60,411 nucleotides of DNA from a virus, in IMG/VR virus record IMGVR_UViG_3300009370_000029, positions 1-60,411 of that record. One strand, 5' to 3'. The notes beneath the pieces are model-generated. The model had not been told where the DNA came from, ran no database searches, and saw only the letters and a list, made by a program, of their open reading frames with translations. The position numbers were made by a program, and so were the translations under genes. Positions 1 through 8,879 of this stretch are shown piece by piece (within the stretch, counting starts at the first letter, position 1; the number at the start of each line of letters is the position of its first letter).

Positions 1-104
1 TTGGGGGCAAACCTTCGTAGCTGCATTGCCTTTTTTCGTCTGGCGGATATAGATAGAGCTTCGTCTAAAGGGCCATCTTTCTGCCAGGCGTCGAAGGATT
101 TCAT
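1..104 (-). CDS. Partial basic protein with MKSF leader (3' end outside window)
   Basis: Only the first 34 residues are visible; the gene runs off the left edge. The protein starts MKSFDAWQKDGPLDEALS and continues with a lysine/arginine-rich helix. The MKSF start is shared with six other genes in the window, whose leaders look like T4-type capsid-targeting sequences; here the closest (L/I)xE match is LDE at residues 13-15. The ATG lies 2 bp after the stop of the secreted-protein gene and has only a weak ribosome site. The function is unknown; by family resemblance it is probably a virion-associated basic protein. Confidence 0.55.
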   Translation of the reverse strand, partial: MKSFDAWQKDGPLDEALSISARRKKAMQLRRFAP

Positions 105-106
105 TG

Positions 107-715
107 TTATTGGCCTACTACCCAGACGAGGACTTCCCCACCACTTGTCGGGCTCGATATCAATTCAACAACAAGCCATTGACCACCGGAATCTAATCCA
201 TCATAAGAGTTAGATAAAGTACCCAATTCTCCACAATTAGTTGTGGTGGTCTCCAGAAGGGCACCACCTACCCTTATAACTTGTGTACTTTTACAAGTAG
301 AATCCGTACAAAGTTTAACTCGAACGTCGGGCACGTTATCCGCTGCTGCGGCTCCTATATCACCATCTATACATATTAGGGCAGTAGAGCTAGAAATAAA
401 CAACGGAGCAGAAACACACTCTCCCGGATCGCCTTCGGAACACGCATCTGCTGTTCCATCTTTATTCATTCGCACAACTCCACCATTATCATAAAATGCC
501 ATATAAAATTTTTGATGCCTTCTTATTGATTGTCCTCCTCCCCGAGTAGGAACAAATCTAGCCGTTACGGCCACATCAGAATTCATAGAACCAGAAGCAG
601 GCAGGTCTAACATCCACTTATGGTCACTATCTGCTCCTCCTACAGCATCCTGGTCGGCCCAGATAGAATAGGGAAAAAATAAACACAACCCAGTAATCAA
701 TAATCGTTTTAACAT
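107..715 (-). CDS. Secreted Cys-containing protein, tandem paralogue 1
   Basis: The 202-residue protein opens with a Sec signal peptide (residues 1-20, MLKRLLITGLCLFFPYSIWA, then DQDA). The mature part is beta-rich with several cysteines, suggesting an exported, disulphide-bonded domain. Its core (CVSAPLFIS, then CTDSTC) matches the next gene upstream (CVSSPLYIE, then CADSSC), so the two are diverged tandem duplicates. A GATAAATAAA motif at 731-740 lies about 15 nt before the ATG and resembles a late promoter. I do not recognise the family. Export to the periplasm or cell surface late in infection is an inference. Confidence 0.7.
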   Translation of the reverse strand: MLKRLLITGLCLFFPYSIWADQDAVGGADSDHKWMLDLPASGSMNSDVAVTARFVPTRGGGQSIRRHQKFYMAFYDNGGVVRMNKDGTADACSEGDPGECVSAPLFISSSTALICIDGDIGAAAADNVPDVRVKLCTDSTCKSTQVIRVGGALLETTTTNCGELGTLSNSYDGLDSGGQWLVVELISSPTSGGEVLVWVVGQ

Positions 716-731
716 CTTTTAAATTCCTTTT

Positions 732-1514
732 TTATTTATCTGGTAATCCTGTAACTCTTAGTATAGAAGTCCAGGCAGCAGTTCCTGGGTCACCTCCAAA
801 TGTATCTCCCAATACCATATAAAAGGTCTGTCCACCAGCTGACGAGAATTTCGGCGTGCCCAGGGTCTCAGGACCTAAAACGGTGCTGCATATATATTGG
901 CCTTCAACTGCCGACGAAAGCCATCCGGTTGCAGCCTTCAACACAGACGTTTTTGCCGAACAACTACTATCGGCACATAAATATGGAAATATTCCGGGAA
1001 AATCAGTTAACCCCGGCGCGGAGCCCTGCGGCACAAGCATTGCACATAAAATTGCACCAGAAGCCTCTATGTACAAAGGAGAGGAAACACAGGTGACGGG
1101 AGAACTACCATCTCCGGCAGCCCCTGCACCATTATCATCCTGCGAAAAATTACGATAACAATTTGGACACGTTCCAAAATCGCTGACTTGCAATCCATTT
1201 CCCGTCATAGGATAACATTGATCCGCCGAATCAACTAGATCATCCCATTGTAAAGAATAATATCTATGCCATTCATCCCCGGCAGGCAGTTGATGAGTAA
1301 ACGCATAATAAACTGTTTGTCCTGCTCGCACATAATTTATACCGTCTGAATTAACAGGCGCGGCAATATGCCCACCGTTAGGAGTATCAAATACCGACGT
1401 AGTTGTCCATTTATTTTCTAAGATAGCATCGCCACTTTCGGCTCCTCCCACAGAAGGCACCGCCAACGCAAACAAACTGGCCAGTAGTAGTGTTATTAAT
1501 ATTCTTGTTTTCAT
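732..1514 (-). CDS. Secreted Cys-rich protein, tandem paralogue 2
   Basis: The 260-residue protein has a clear signal peptide (residues 1-24, ending VGGA before ESGD) and about ten cysteines in the mature part, including a CPNC pair. It shares the CVSSPLYIE and CADSSC blocks with the shorter downstream gene and carries an extra insertion before them. The start codon sits 4 nt after the stop of the upstream nucleotidyltransferase-like gene, whose last codons GATAAATAG resemble a late promoter. The function is unknown; a host-surface or envelope-directed protein is the simplest reading. Confidence 0.7.
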   Translation of the reverse strand: MKTRILITLLLASLFALAVPSVGGAESGDAILENKWTTTSVFDTPNGGHIAAPVNSDGINYVRAGQTVYYAFTHQLPAGDEWHRYYSLQWDDLVDSADQCYPMTGNGLQVSDFGTCPNCYRNFSQDDNGAGAAGDGSSPVTCVSSPLYIEASGAILCAMLVPQGSAPGLTDFPGIFPYLCADSSCSAKTSVLKAATGWLSSAVEGQYICSTVLGPETLGTPKFSSAGGQTFYMVLGDTFGGDPGTAAWTSILRVTGLPDK

Positions 1515-1518
1515 ATCT

Positions 1519-2784
1519 CTATTTATCCCAATTTTTTATTGCAGTAAAGTTATTGTACGAGAATTCCAAACGGTCGACCAATTTGACTGCGTTTCCTTTC
1601 AGTCGATCCACAACCACATAACCCTCGTCATTGACAACCTTGTATCCAGTTGCAGTCTTGATGAAGGTGCTGGCCAGTCTGCGAGCGCCCCCGTCTAGCT
1701 TGCCGACAATGAAATCCTTTGCATCTACTATGTGCCCCTGGAACTCGATAACCTGTCGGATCGTAGGTTCTGTCTTACGAATGACCCGAAGATGCTGTCT
1801 CATCAGGGCCTCTTTTCTCTTCTTGCTGCTCGCCTGCTTTACCTTGTCTATCTGATTCGTTTTCCACCAGGCTTCAAAGTATTGTGAATAGCCTCGCGTG
1901 TGCGCGCGTGCATTGGTAATCTTTTGCCCTTCACGAACCTTTGTGTTGTTGTAGGTCTTGAGAGAAGATCCAATGGCTGCACCAGCCAGTTGCCGTTGTA
2001 GATTTAAAAACGCAGCAAGGTCACGAGAGTTGATTCTCTGAAAAACTTTTCCTGCGCGAGAAAGATAGCGGGTGATCTCTGTGGTTTCTTTGGCAGTAAA
2101 GAGCATCTTGCCCGAGACATCGCGATAGCTTGCATCATCATACCAGACATTTCGGCTCTTCTTCAGCCCGGACACATCTACCCCGAACGAGGCTTTCATG
2201 TCAGCCAGAGTAGGGCCACCTGTATAGGTCGTATGCCATACAACACCCATCTTGGCTGCCTTCAGTTTCGCAGCCAGAGGCGAACCTACGGGAACTGCAT
2301 AGACGATTGTGTTGGGTTGGAAGGTCAGATAGTCTTCTCCACCAATTGTTGTGTTCTCGAAATCTCCTTGTGTGAACATCATGTCGCCCTGAAGGACACC
2401 TTTGATCCCAAGAGAGGATAGTTGTTTCAGAGCCACAACCAACTTATCTCTCAGCCCTCCAGAGTAACCATGCTTGTCGAGATCGGAAACGCTCTTGATC
2501 ACTTTAGGGTTCTTTGCAAACACACCCTTTACACCTACGAAAAACTTCCCATCTTCTGGGTCGATTCCTGCAAAAACAGCAGGAGCTCCATCCCACTTGA
2601 CAGAGATGTCCACCTTTCCTCTTGACTCTCCTGCAAACATGTCGCGAAGAGACTGGACGAAATTGATGGCTGCTCTTCCCCCAGGCACACCGAAGTTCAG
2701 GATCTCATCTTCGATATGTTCAAGATGAAGATTCTTGCCTGCTGCGGCTGCTTCTGATAGTATGTGTTGTGTAAAGGTTTGCAT
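1519..2784 (-). CDS. Putative head-packaged nucleotidyltransferase/ligase-like protein (KxDG motif)
   Basis: The 421-residue protein begins MQTFTQHILSE then AAAAG. This is a short leader ending in LSE, the same site found near residue 59 of the gp23 homologue in this window. After it come features of the covalent nucleotidyltransferase (DNA/RNA ligase) fold: VKWDGAPAVF near residue 63 fits the KxDG lysine motif, followed by LQGDMMFT and TFQPNTIVYAV as candidate later motifs. Similar proteins of unknown activity occur in environmental T4-like phages. T4 Alt shows that packaged, leader-cleaved enzymes exist, so an injected enzyme is plausible. Activity and packaging are inferred. Confidence 0.65.
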   Translation of the reverse strand: MQTFTQHILSEAAAAGKNLHLEHIEDEILNFGVPGGRAAINFVQSLRDMFAGESRGKVDISVKWDGAPAVFAGIDPEDGKFFVGVKGVFAKNPKVIKSVSDLDKHGYSGGLRDKLVVALKQLSSLGIKGVLQGDMMFTQGDFENTTIGGEDYLTFQPNTIVYAVPVGSPLAAKLKAAKMGVVWHTTYTGGPTLADMKASFGVDVSGLKKSRNVWYDDASYRDVSGKMLFTAKETTEITRYLSRAGKVFQRINSRDLAAFLNLQRQLAGAAIGSSLKTYNNTKVREGQKITNARAHTRGYSQYFEAWWKTNQIDKVKQASSKKRKEALMRQHLRVIRKTEPTIRQVIEFQGHIVDAKDFIVGKLDGGARRLASTFIKTATGYKVVNDEGYVVVDRLKGNAVKLVDRLEFSYNNFTAIKNWDK

Positions 2785-2790
2785 TAAATT

Positions 2791-3804
2791 TTAATCTTCT
2801 CCGCTTCCGTAGACTATAAAACCACCAGTCTTTAATTGACTACCTAATTTAGTTGGTTTTGATTTTGCAATAACAATACGACGATTATCTTCTCTTTTCC
2901 CCTTAGCCTCACTCCACGCCCATTCCCCAGGGTCTTGGCCTCTACTTTTTACCGCCTTTGCGCTCTTTGATATTGGAGGACCAAAAAATCCTTTATATTT
3001 TTTTGAATTATATTTTAGTGATGAATAATTAGTGGAAACAGAAATCTTACCAGTTTTTTTATCAAGAGCAATATCATCAGGTGTCACAAACAATTTATGT
3101 GTTCCGTCGCTATTTTTTTTGGTGGTATCTACTACTTGGTATATTCTTCTTTTTCTAATTCTATAAAAAATATCAAACTTATCAGCATAATCAGTAGCTT
3201 TTGTCAAGGTACCATTAACTGTTAATTCACGTTTACTATGATTCCAGCCTGGAAATCCTTTAAGGTCACCAGATTGTCTTACGCCTCTTACCTCCATAGG
3301 ACCAACATACATAAAATCAATAGGTCCGCCCATATCTTCGTTTCCTACAAGGATAGGTTTTTTATATTTTACATCTACCTCAATGAACATATCAGTTCCA
3401 CGACTTCCTTTTCTATGTCCTTTTGTATTTAAAAAGGTAGCACAGGCACCAAACAATTTTTTACCAATTTCTGGAACAATACCTTCTAACCCAGAAAGTC
3501 CTCCTCCGGCAACAGAAGGTGCCGATTCGCCTTTATTAGATAAATTAACAACATCACTAAAAGTTTGTCTATCGGTGTTTCCGCTCCTAGTTCTATGCAA
3601 AACATCTCTAAAAATTTCAACGTCTGTATAAGGTTCGCTCCCAGAAGCTGCCCTCCCAGGATATTTTCGTGCCCCTTTAACTTTAGTTAATTTGGTTCCG
3701 TTTTTATCAATTAAAGTAAATGGTTCCTGGCCATTTTTATTATAAGCCATATTAATGAGCCTAACTAAACCATTTTCTTGACGCTCAAAATTTTGACCTG
3801 CCAT
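2791..3804 (-). CDS. Hypothetical protein, AT-rich gene
   Basis: The protein is 337 residues, lysine- and glycine-rich, with no motif I recognise. The N-terminus MAGQNFERQENGLVRLINMA lacks the MKSF leader and there is no signal peptide or membrane segment. The gene is visibly more AT-rich than its neighbours, suggesting a different recent history. A TATAAATAG late-promoter motif lies about 30 nt upstream (3834-3842) with a GGAG ribosome site between, so it is probably a late, perhaps virion, protein. Confidence 0.6.
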   Translation of the reverse strand: MAGQNFERQENGLVRLINMAYNKNGQEPFTLIDKNGTKLTKVKGARKYPGRAASGSEPYTDVEIFRDVLHRTRSGNTDRQTFSDVVNLSNKGESAPSVAGGGLSGLEGIVPEIGKKLFGACATFLNTKGHRKGSRGTDMFIEVDVKYKKPILVGNEDMGGPIDFMYVGPMEVRGVRQSGDLKGFPGWNHSKRELTVNGTLTKATDYADKFDIFYRIRKRRIYQVVDTTKKNSDGTHKLFVTPDDIALDKKTGKISVSTNYSSLKYNSKKYKGFFGPPISKSAKAVKSRGQDPGEWAWSEAKGKREDNRRIVIAKSKPTKLGSQLKTGGFIVYGSGED

Positions 3805-3833
3805 TTATAATAATCTCCATTCAAAACCTTCTA

Positions 3834-3842
3834 CTATTTATA
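3834..3842 (-). promoter_or_regulatory. Late promoter TATAAATAG of the 2791-3804 gene
   Basis: The motif overlaps the 3' end of the deaminase gene and lies about 30 nt from the ATG at 3804, with GGAG between. Confidence 0.7.
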
Positions 3843-4260
3843 AGAAACTATAGACTCCTTTACCCTCTTCTGAATACACCACTCCCTTGAGGTCAAACGT
3901 AGCAATTGCTCGCTGACATCCAATGCACGGTTTAGACAGCCCCCATATTAACGGGGTGCCCGGACCATCTTCGTGCTTAATGCGACAAACGTAAAGGGTC
4001 GCCTTCGAGAGTTGCTTCTCGGTTAGATGCCTGCGCGCAGTTCGTATGGTGTCCGTCTCTGCATGAAGAAAAATGGCATCTTCGTTTTTTGAATACTTGG
4101 CCTGAAAGGGGTGCGATCTCTTTTGATTAATGCCCACAGAAACCACTCGATTCTTGTAGACAATAGCGGCCGCAAGCCGCGCGCCCGTCGAGAACGAATT
4201 ACGATCTAACCCCTCGGCCACAACCGACAGAAGGTCAAGGACCTTCTCATGCTTATCCAT
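3838..4260 (-). CDS. Cytidine/deoxycytidylate deaminase-fold protein
   Basis: The 140-residue protein carries the zinc signature of the deaminase fold: HAE at residues 66-68 (LHAETDTI) and PCIGC at 111-115. These supply the His/Cys/Cys zinc ligands and the catalytic glutamate. The family hydrolytically deaminates cytosine-containing nucleosides or nucleotides; T4 has a dCMP deaminase feeding dTTP synthesis. This version is shorter than T4 Cd and the exact substrate is not readable. It ends inside the late promoter of the next gene and lies 6 nt downstream of the zincin gene, suggesting co-transcription. Confidence 0.75.
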   Translation of the reverse strand: MDKHEKVLDLLSVVAEGLDRNSFSTGARLAAAIVYKNRVVSVGINQKRSHPFQAKYSKNEDAIFLHAETDTIRTARRHLTEKQLSKATLYVCRIKHEDGPGTPLIWGLSKPCIGCQRAIATFDLKGVVYSEEGKGVYSFL

Positions 4261-4266
4261 AATATA

Positions 4267-4929
4267 TTATGTTCCTTGTTCAATCCAATACACAACTTGC
4301 TTTAGGAGGCGTTTCATCACAGGATGGTTTACATCATAGTCGAACGCCTCGAAGTAGTTTTTCAATGTGGGCGACTTTGCCCTGGGTATCTTACTAGCCC
4401 GTTTGAGTAATTTGGTCGGATCTGTTCTTGGTGAAAGTTTTATAAGCTCCATCATAATGCAATGAGCATGAGCCTTGATCTCTTCTGTCGATCCAAAGTA
4501 TTCTTGGTTCTGCTTTATGTGAGGAACCTTGGACTTACTGGCATAGACCTTGCAATGGTGATCTTCCCATTCCTCACCAGGGATGACCATGTAAGAACAT
4601 TGCTCTTTATGGATCAATTCATGCTGAAGAACCTGAGACAAATCGAATCTCAGGTTATTCCACTTTGCCTTTGTAATACGGCAGCGGCGAGAGTCAGAAT
4701 TATAGTTCAGAAAAATCTCTATCTTCTGCCTAACTCTCCAGGGCGAATGTGCACCAGTAATGATGATCGTGTTCTTAGGAACTAAGTCATCAAATACAAC
4801 TTCTACTTTTACCCCAAATGGTCTGAAACATTGTTGGATGATTTTGCAATGAGACGCGCTATTTGTTTTGCCCACAATCTGATAGGCAATCTTATCTAAG
4901 GCGGCTTCTACTTGTCCTCCAAGTTTCAT
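4267..4929 (-). CDS. Zincin-type metalloprotease-like protein (HExxH)
   Basis: The 220-residue protein contains HELIHKEQ, an HExxH zinc-peptidase motif near residue 103, with a glutamate-containing segment (STEEIKAHAH) near residue 146 that could give the third ligand. The layout resembles SprT/WSS1-type proteins, which act on DNA-bound proteins, but the match is only to the motif. There is no signal peptide, so it is probably cytoplasmic or packaged. A strong AAGGAGG ribosome site lies 6 nt before the ATG. It is followed closely by the deaminase gene. Confidence 0.6.
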   Translation of the reverse strand: MKLGGQVEAALDKIAYQIVGKTNSASHCKIIQQCFRPFGVKVEVVFDDLVPKNTIIITGAHSPWRVRQKIEIFLNYNSDSRRCRITKAKWNNLRFDLSQVLQHELIHKEQCSYMVIPGEEWEDHHCKVYASKSKVPHIKQNQEYFGSTEEIKAHAHCIMMELIKLSPRTDPTKLLKRASKIPRAKSPTLKNYFEAFDYDVNHPVMKRLLKQVVYWIEQGT

Positions 4930-5149
4930 TACATCCTCCTTGATATATTAAACTGGGCGGAAGGGGCGGGAAATGGAGGTGTACTTTCATACTTCCCCAC
5001 CCCTTCCGTTGCGCCGATGCTGACAGGAACCCCTTTACGATAATACCTAGGATATTACCAACCTGCCTTCCCAAAGCCGACTACTACGAATCGGCTTTCA
5101 CATCCTCTGCCTCTTAGAGGCAAAAGCATCGCGCAAATTTGTATTGCTC
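4930..5149. other. Intergenic region with two hairpins
   Basis: No gene is supported here. On the minus strand, downstream of the small membrane protein gene, the transcript would form TGCCTCT/AGAGGCA (5108-5122) and then AAAGCCGA/TCGGCTTT (5073-5098). The second hairpin ends in only three Us, so it is a weak terminator candidate. The rest is a GC-rich stretch without recognisable signal. Confidence 0.4.
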
Positions 5150-5332
5150 CTATTGATTAGTGGCGTTGCCCAGATTGGCACCTAGCCCATTAACTAGCTT
5201 GAACAAAAAGTCGGCAATTGCGTTGTCCGACGTGTTTGGTGTGAGCGTAGCAATTAAAGCAAAAGTGCCCACAACCTGTACTAATATTTCTATGTACTGA
5301 GGAAGGGCGGCTATAATAGCATTAAAGTCCAT
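5150..5332 (-). CDS. Small membrane protein
   Basis: The 60-residue protein has one hydrophobic segment (about residues 15-32, IEILVQVVGTFALIATL) followed by an amphipathic C-terminal half. Small proteins of this shape are frequent in environmental T4-like phages without assigned function. A good GGAG site lies just before the ATG. It sits between the hairpin region and a 2OG-oxygenase gene. A holin role is possible but nothing specific supports it. Confidence 0.6.
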   Translation of the reverse strand: MDFNAIIAALPQYIEILVQVVGTFALIATLTPNTSDNAIADFLFKLVNGLGANLGNATNQ

Positions 5333-5369
5333 TATTATCTCCTTTATCTTATCCCAAAATGGGATTTGA

Positions 5370-6071
5370 TTACTGTTTATTTATATCATCTGGTTTTACT
5401 GCGCCCGATTTTTGGGGATATAAATCAGACAAGATATTAAAATTAGTCACTTTATCAGGTAAAGCAAAATGTAAATACGAATGGAGAAGATACTTAGGAC
5501 CAGAAACGACTGGGGTTCCTGCATGAGGAAACATCCACATCGGCGGGAATATCAACAAGCTACCTGCCTTGGGCTTTACATAATAATTTAAATCAGTAAA
5601 GTGTGTTTCTCCTCCCTCTTCGACATCATTCAGATACCAAAACATTGACAAGAACCTTTTACAAAATCCTAAATTACCAGCATCAATGTGCTCATCAATG
5701 CGCTCATTTGTATCTGGCAAATATCTCTTAATTCTAAAACCTTCATATCCAAATTTTCCAGGTCGTAAATGATTCGGATAGCCCAAATCATTGAAATATA
5801 ATTTCACATACTCTGCAATCTCAGACCTTAACCTCGCTCCATATTTTTCTCGCCAATAAGGAACTATCGTAAAATCAATTTCTGTAAATTTTTTATATAG
5901 TTTTTCGTTCTTTTTTGTCACAACAACTGGATCATCCTGACCCGTAGACATTTGATGGATCCAATCTTGTTCAAATTCGGCAACAAGTTCATTGCAAAAA
6001 TTTGGATCCAATGCATTATCATAAACCTTAACATAATCCAAAAGATTTGGGTTACCATTCACATCTATCAT
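5370..6071 (-). CDS. 2OG-Fe(II) oxygenase, prolyl-4-hydroxylase-like
   Basis: The 233-residue protein carries the facial triad of the double-stranded beta-helix oxygenases: HID (EHIDAGN, about residue 126) and a distal His in FPHAGTPV (about residue 183), with GPKYLLHSYL following as the 2-oxoglutarate-binding strand. GGETHFTD is also typical of P4H-like proteins. Such genes are common in T4-like cyanophages and pelagiphages; substrates are unknown. Its ATG overlaps the stop of gene 41 (ATGA), so it is translationally coupled to the helicase gene. It is one of three such oxygenases in this window. Confidence 0.85.
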   Translation of the reverse strand: MIDVNGNPNLLDYVKVYDNALDPNFCNELVAEFEQDWIHQMSTGQDDPVVVTKKNEKLYKKFTEIDFTIVPYWREKYGARLRSEIAEYVKLYFNDLGYPNHLRPGKFGYEGFRIKRYLPDTNERIDEHIDAGNLGFCKRFLSMFWYLNDVEEGGETHFTDLNYYVKPKAGSLLIFPPMWMFPHAGTPVVSGPKYLLHSYLHFALPDKVTNFNILSDLYPQKSGAVKPDDINKQ

Positions 6072-7468
6072 ACTATAACCTCTGAAAAGTCTTTTCGTTC
6101 TTTTGCCATGCGTTGACCAATCGAGCTTCGATCCATGGCCGGAACATCTTCATCCGAAGATATGTCTTCTTGGGCCAATTGGTCGACATCATACAATCTC
6201 ATTTTTGTTCTATCTACACCAATAACAAATCTCGAATTTTTTGTTATATCTCCATATCTATTCTTTAATGTCTTGACCATAATCTGATCCAATTGCTGCA
6301 ACTCTTCGGTCAAGATCAAGGCAAGAAATAAATCCGCAGTAGCAGGAAGCCCCCAACTCTCGGCTACATTCTCCATGCCTACATCCGAACTAGAAAACCC
6401 ATCACGATTAATTTGTGTAGCTGTAAAAAGGGGAAGAGATCGTTCTACTGCAAATCCTCTTAGCTCTTCTGCAATGCTCTTTATGTATGCATACGAATTT
6501 ATATTACCACCCGGCTTAACTCTATTAGAAATGCAAATGTTAATATAATCAATAATCAAAACATCTGGTTGAAAATTCTTCTTCATCTTCAACTCATTCA
6601 ACAAATGTCTAAAATGAGAAACCCCCGCCTGAGCAGTAGGATATTCCTTAATTATCAATTTACCAATAGTAGAATCACGAACCTTTTGAACCTTCTTGTC
6701 GTACATATCTTTAGAAAGATCACGAAGATCTTTTATAGGAACATTCAACAAGTTTGCATCAATACGTTCTGAAATTCTTTCCTCTGCCATCTCTAGTGTA
6801 ATATATAGAACATTTTTTCCTTGTGTCAAATATGAAGCCGCAAAATGGCACAACGCCAATGTCTTGCCTATACCAGGACCAGACATCAGAACATTTAAGG
6901 TCTTGTCACAAATTCCTCCCTCTGTAATCTTATCAAAATATTCTAAACCAAATGGGATATGAACTTCGCGATTGTGATAAAATTCATAACGATCATCGGC
7001 GTCTTCTAGATAGTCATGCCCGACATGTGTGTCAAACGAAACAGCCAGAGCATCACTCAACAGTTGTGGAATCGCCCCTTTATCTGATTTGGTATTGCCA
7101 TCGAGAATCTGAATTGATTCCAATACAGCATTATATACAGATTTCTCTTGACAGAATTTTTCCGTTTCTGTCAACAACCAATCCGAATTAACGTCCTCGA
7201 TAGGCAATCCTATCTCTTTCAATATCTCGGCAGCAGATGATACGTCGGCCGCATTCAAACTTTCGTCATTATCCAACTCAATATATAATGCCTCAGGAGT
7301 GGGTAGCGCATTATACGCTTCAAAAAAAATAGATATACTTTCAAAAAGAATCTTTTCTGGTCTATCTAAAAAATATTCACTCTTTAAAAAGGGGATCACC
7401 TGTCGAATATACTGCTCGTCTTGCAATAATGTTCTCAGTATTGTTAGCTCTATTCTCGACATCTTCAT
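6068..7468 (-). CDS. 41: gp41 replicative helicase (DnaB-type)
   Basis: The 466-residue protein matches T4 gp41, the hexameric 5'-3' helicase that loads primase gp61 at the phage fork. The N-terminus [15 protein letters not shown] and segment [14 protein letters not shown] are typical of the family. The Walker A loop GPGIGKT is at residues 197-203 and a Walker B-like VLIIDYINI follows, with a RecA-type core to the end. The first 92 nt overlap the end of the upstream conserved gene, an unusually long overlap for this genome. Gene order uvsX - hypothetical - 41 is that of many T4-likes. Confidence 0.93.
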   Translation of the reverse strand: MKMSRIELTILRTLLQDEQYIRQVIPFLKSEYFLDRPEKILFESISIFFEAYNALPTPEALYIELDNDESLNAADVSSAAEILKEIGLPIEDVNSDWLLTETEKFCQEKSVYNAVLESIQILDGNTKSDKGAIPQLLSDALAVSFDTHVGHDYLEDADDRYEFYHNREVHIPFGLEYFDKITEGGICDKTLNVLMSGPGIGKTLALCHFAASYLTQGKNVLYITLEMAEERISERIDANLLNVPIKDLRDLSKDMYDKKVQKVRDSTIGKLIIKEYPTAQAGVSHFRHLLNELKMKKNFQPDVLIIDYINICISNRVKPGGNINSYAYIKSIAEELRGFAVERSLPLFTATQINRDGFSSSDVGMENVAESWGLPATADLFLALILTEELQQLDQIMVKTLKNRYGDITKNSRFVIGVDRTKMRLYDVDQLAQEDISSDEDVPAMDRSSIGQRMAKERKDFSEVIV

Positions 7469-7865
7469 CCTTTACCAATATCGTTTCTTCTTTATTTTCT
7501 TCAGCCCATTTATTTACTATATCTATCAAGATTGTAGCTAATAAATCAGAAAATTCTTTTTCCTTTTCTGGTGGATATTCGACACCCTGAATATTCTTGG
7601 GAATTTTAATTATATCATACTCATATTGAATTGTTCGCGTTTTATCTGGATTGTCTCTTGAGGCAAGTTTAAACCTACCATATCGATATACCAACCCAGC
7701 AAAATCGCCATGCAATAGTTCAACACACCTATAATCTGCGTTTTTGTCGTCAGGATGATCTACAAATCGATAATTATTTTCTAATGATATGAATGTATCA
7801 TCCGAATTTAAATCGAAATTGATTACTATTTCATCTTTATGAGGGCTGGAATTCTCCTTCGTCAT
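7377..7865 (-). CDS. Conserved phage protein between uvsX and 41
   Basis: The 162-residue, acidic protein begins [19 protein letters not shown] and includes [10 protein letters not shown] and [17 protein letters not shown] associate these blocks with an uncharacterised protein found at the same position in other environmental T4-like phages. No catalytic motif is visible. The gene overlaps uvsX by 29 nt at its start and gene 41 by 92 nt at its end, so it is embedded in the recombination/replication operon. A role beside UvsX or gp41 is inferred only from position. Confidence 0.75.
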   Translation of the reverse strand: MTKENSSPHKDEIVINFDLNSDDTFISLENNYRFVDHPDDKNADYRCVELLHGDFAGLVYRYGRFKLASRDNPDKTRTIQYEYDIIKIPKNIQGVEYPPEKEKEFSDLLATILIDIVNKWAEENKEETILVKDEDVENRANNTENIIARRAVYSTGDPLFKE

Positions 7866-8877
7866 CTTCTATTTCACTCCCGTATGTGAATTCTTTCTGG
7901 CAAATAACATCTAACTGATCGAGAATAACCTTCGTAAAATACTTTTCAGGATCCTTATATATGGCCTTTGCGAATACCTTTGTTCCGTCAGGCACTTCAA
8001 TTCGCGTTGACACCTTCTTAAATATTCCATGATCGACTGCAAGATCAATCAGTCCGTAATATCTATTTAGACCGGTATCATATCGAAGCAAAACATCGAC
8101 CATTTTATTCTCTTTGGTCAAACGAGACTTGTGATTCTTACAATGAATCACATGCCCAACCACTTCTGTTCCGTCCTTCTCCTTCTTGCGCGAGAGGTAG
8201 ACAATGTAATCGGCTGCATACTTTAGCCCTGCACCGCCTCCCATTTCCTTCTGCGGAAACATTGAACCAATGACATCGTAGGTATGATTCGTGACCACCA
8301 TGGGCACTTTAGCCCGCCCGAGCTTTAGGGTAAGCACTCGAAACGCAGCCTTAAGGATTGCAGCCCGAGTCATGTCCTTTGTCTCTTTACCCTCGGCGCT
8401 ATCTTCCATCTCTTTTGTAGTTGAAAGCATTCCAAGACTATCAAGGCATAGCATCAAAGGCCTTCTATCTACCTCTTTGTCTTCCATGTACTTTTCCAAA
8501 ACAACCAAAGCCTGATGGCGAAACTGTTGAACTGTGGCAACAGGAACAATCACCAACCTGTCAAGATCAATCCCTCGCTCTAAAAGCATCTTCTTTGTGA
8601 TGGCCGATTCACTCTCAAAGAAAATAACACCACCCTCTGGGTTATCCTTCAAGAATTGACTAACCACACCCAAGGTAAAATAAGTCTTCCCTGTAGATGA
8701 CTCGCCAGCAAGTGCGGTAATCTTATTACCAGGAAGCCCTTTGTAGATAGACCCCGAAAGCAGAGCATTTAAAATATATGAACCTGTATCAATGTATCGG
8801 TCCACATCGGCATAGGTATCCAAATACTCGTTGGTGCCTATAAGAGCCGACCCCAATGATTTAACATCATATCCCAT
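7837..8877 (-). CDS. uvsX: UvsX recombinase (RecA/Rad51 family)
   Basis: The 346-residue protein is the phage strand-exchange ATPase that coats ssDNA and drives recombination-dependent replication. The Walker A loop GESSTGKT is at residues 58-65; LMLCLDSLG is the Walker B strand, and [17 protein letters not shown] is a conserved UvsX block. The acidic C-terminus ([12 protein letters not shown]) resembles the T4 UvsX tail. Its partners UvsY and UvsW are encoded at 53.7-55.6 kb. It follows the ClpP-like gene by 2 nt, so the two are co-transcribed. Confidence 0.95.
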   Translation of the reverse strand: MGYDVKSLGSALIGTNEYLDTYADVDRYIDTGSYILNALLSGSIYKGLPGNKITALAGESSTGKTYFTLGVVSQFLKDNPEGGVIFFESESAITKKMLLERGIDLDRLVIVPVATVQQFRHQALVVLEKYMEDKEVDRRPLMLCLDSLGMLSTTKEMEDSAEGKETKDMTRAAILKAAFRVLTLKLGRAKVPMVVTNHTYDVIGSMFPQKEMGGGAGLKYAADYIVYLSRKKEKDGTEVVGHVIHCKNHKSRLTKENKMVDVLLRYDTGLNRYYGLIDLAVDHGIFKKVSTRIEVPDGTKVFAKAIYKDPEKYFTKVILDQLDVICQKEFTYGSEIEDDEGEFQPS

Positions 8878-8879
8878 GA

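Noticed and set aside
4892-5074. 60-codon minus-strand frame before the zincin gene
   Set aside because: It overlaps the well-supported zincin start with its AAGGAGG site and has no family signature.
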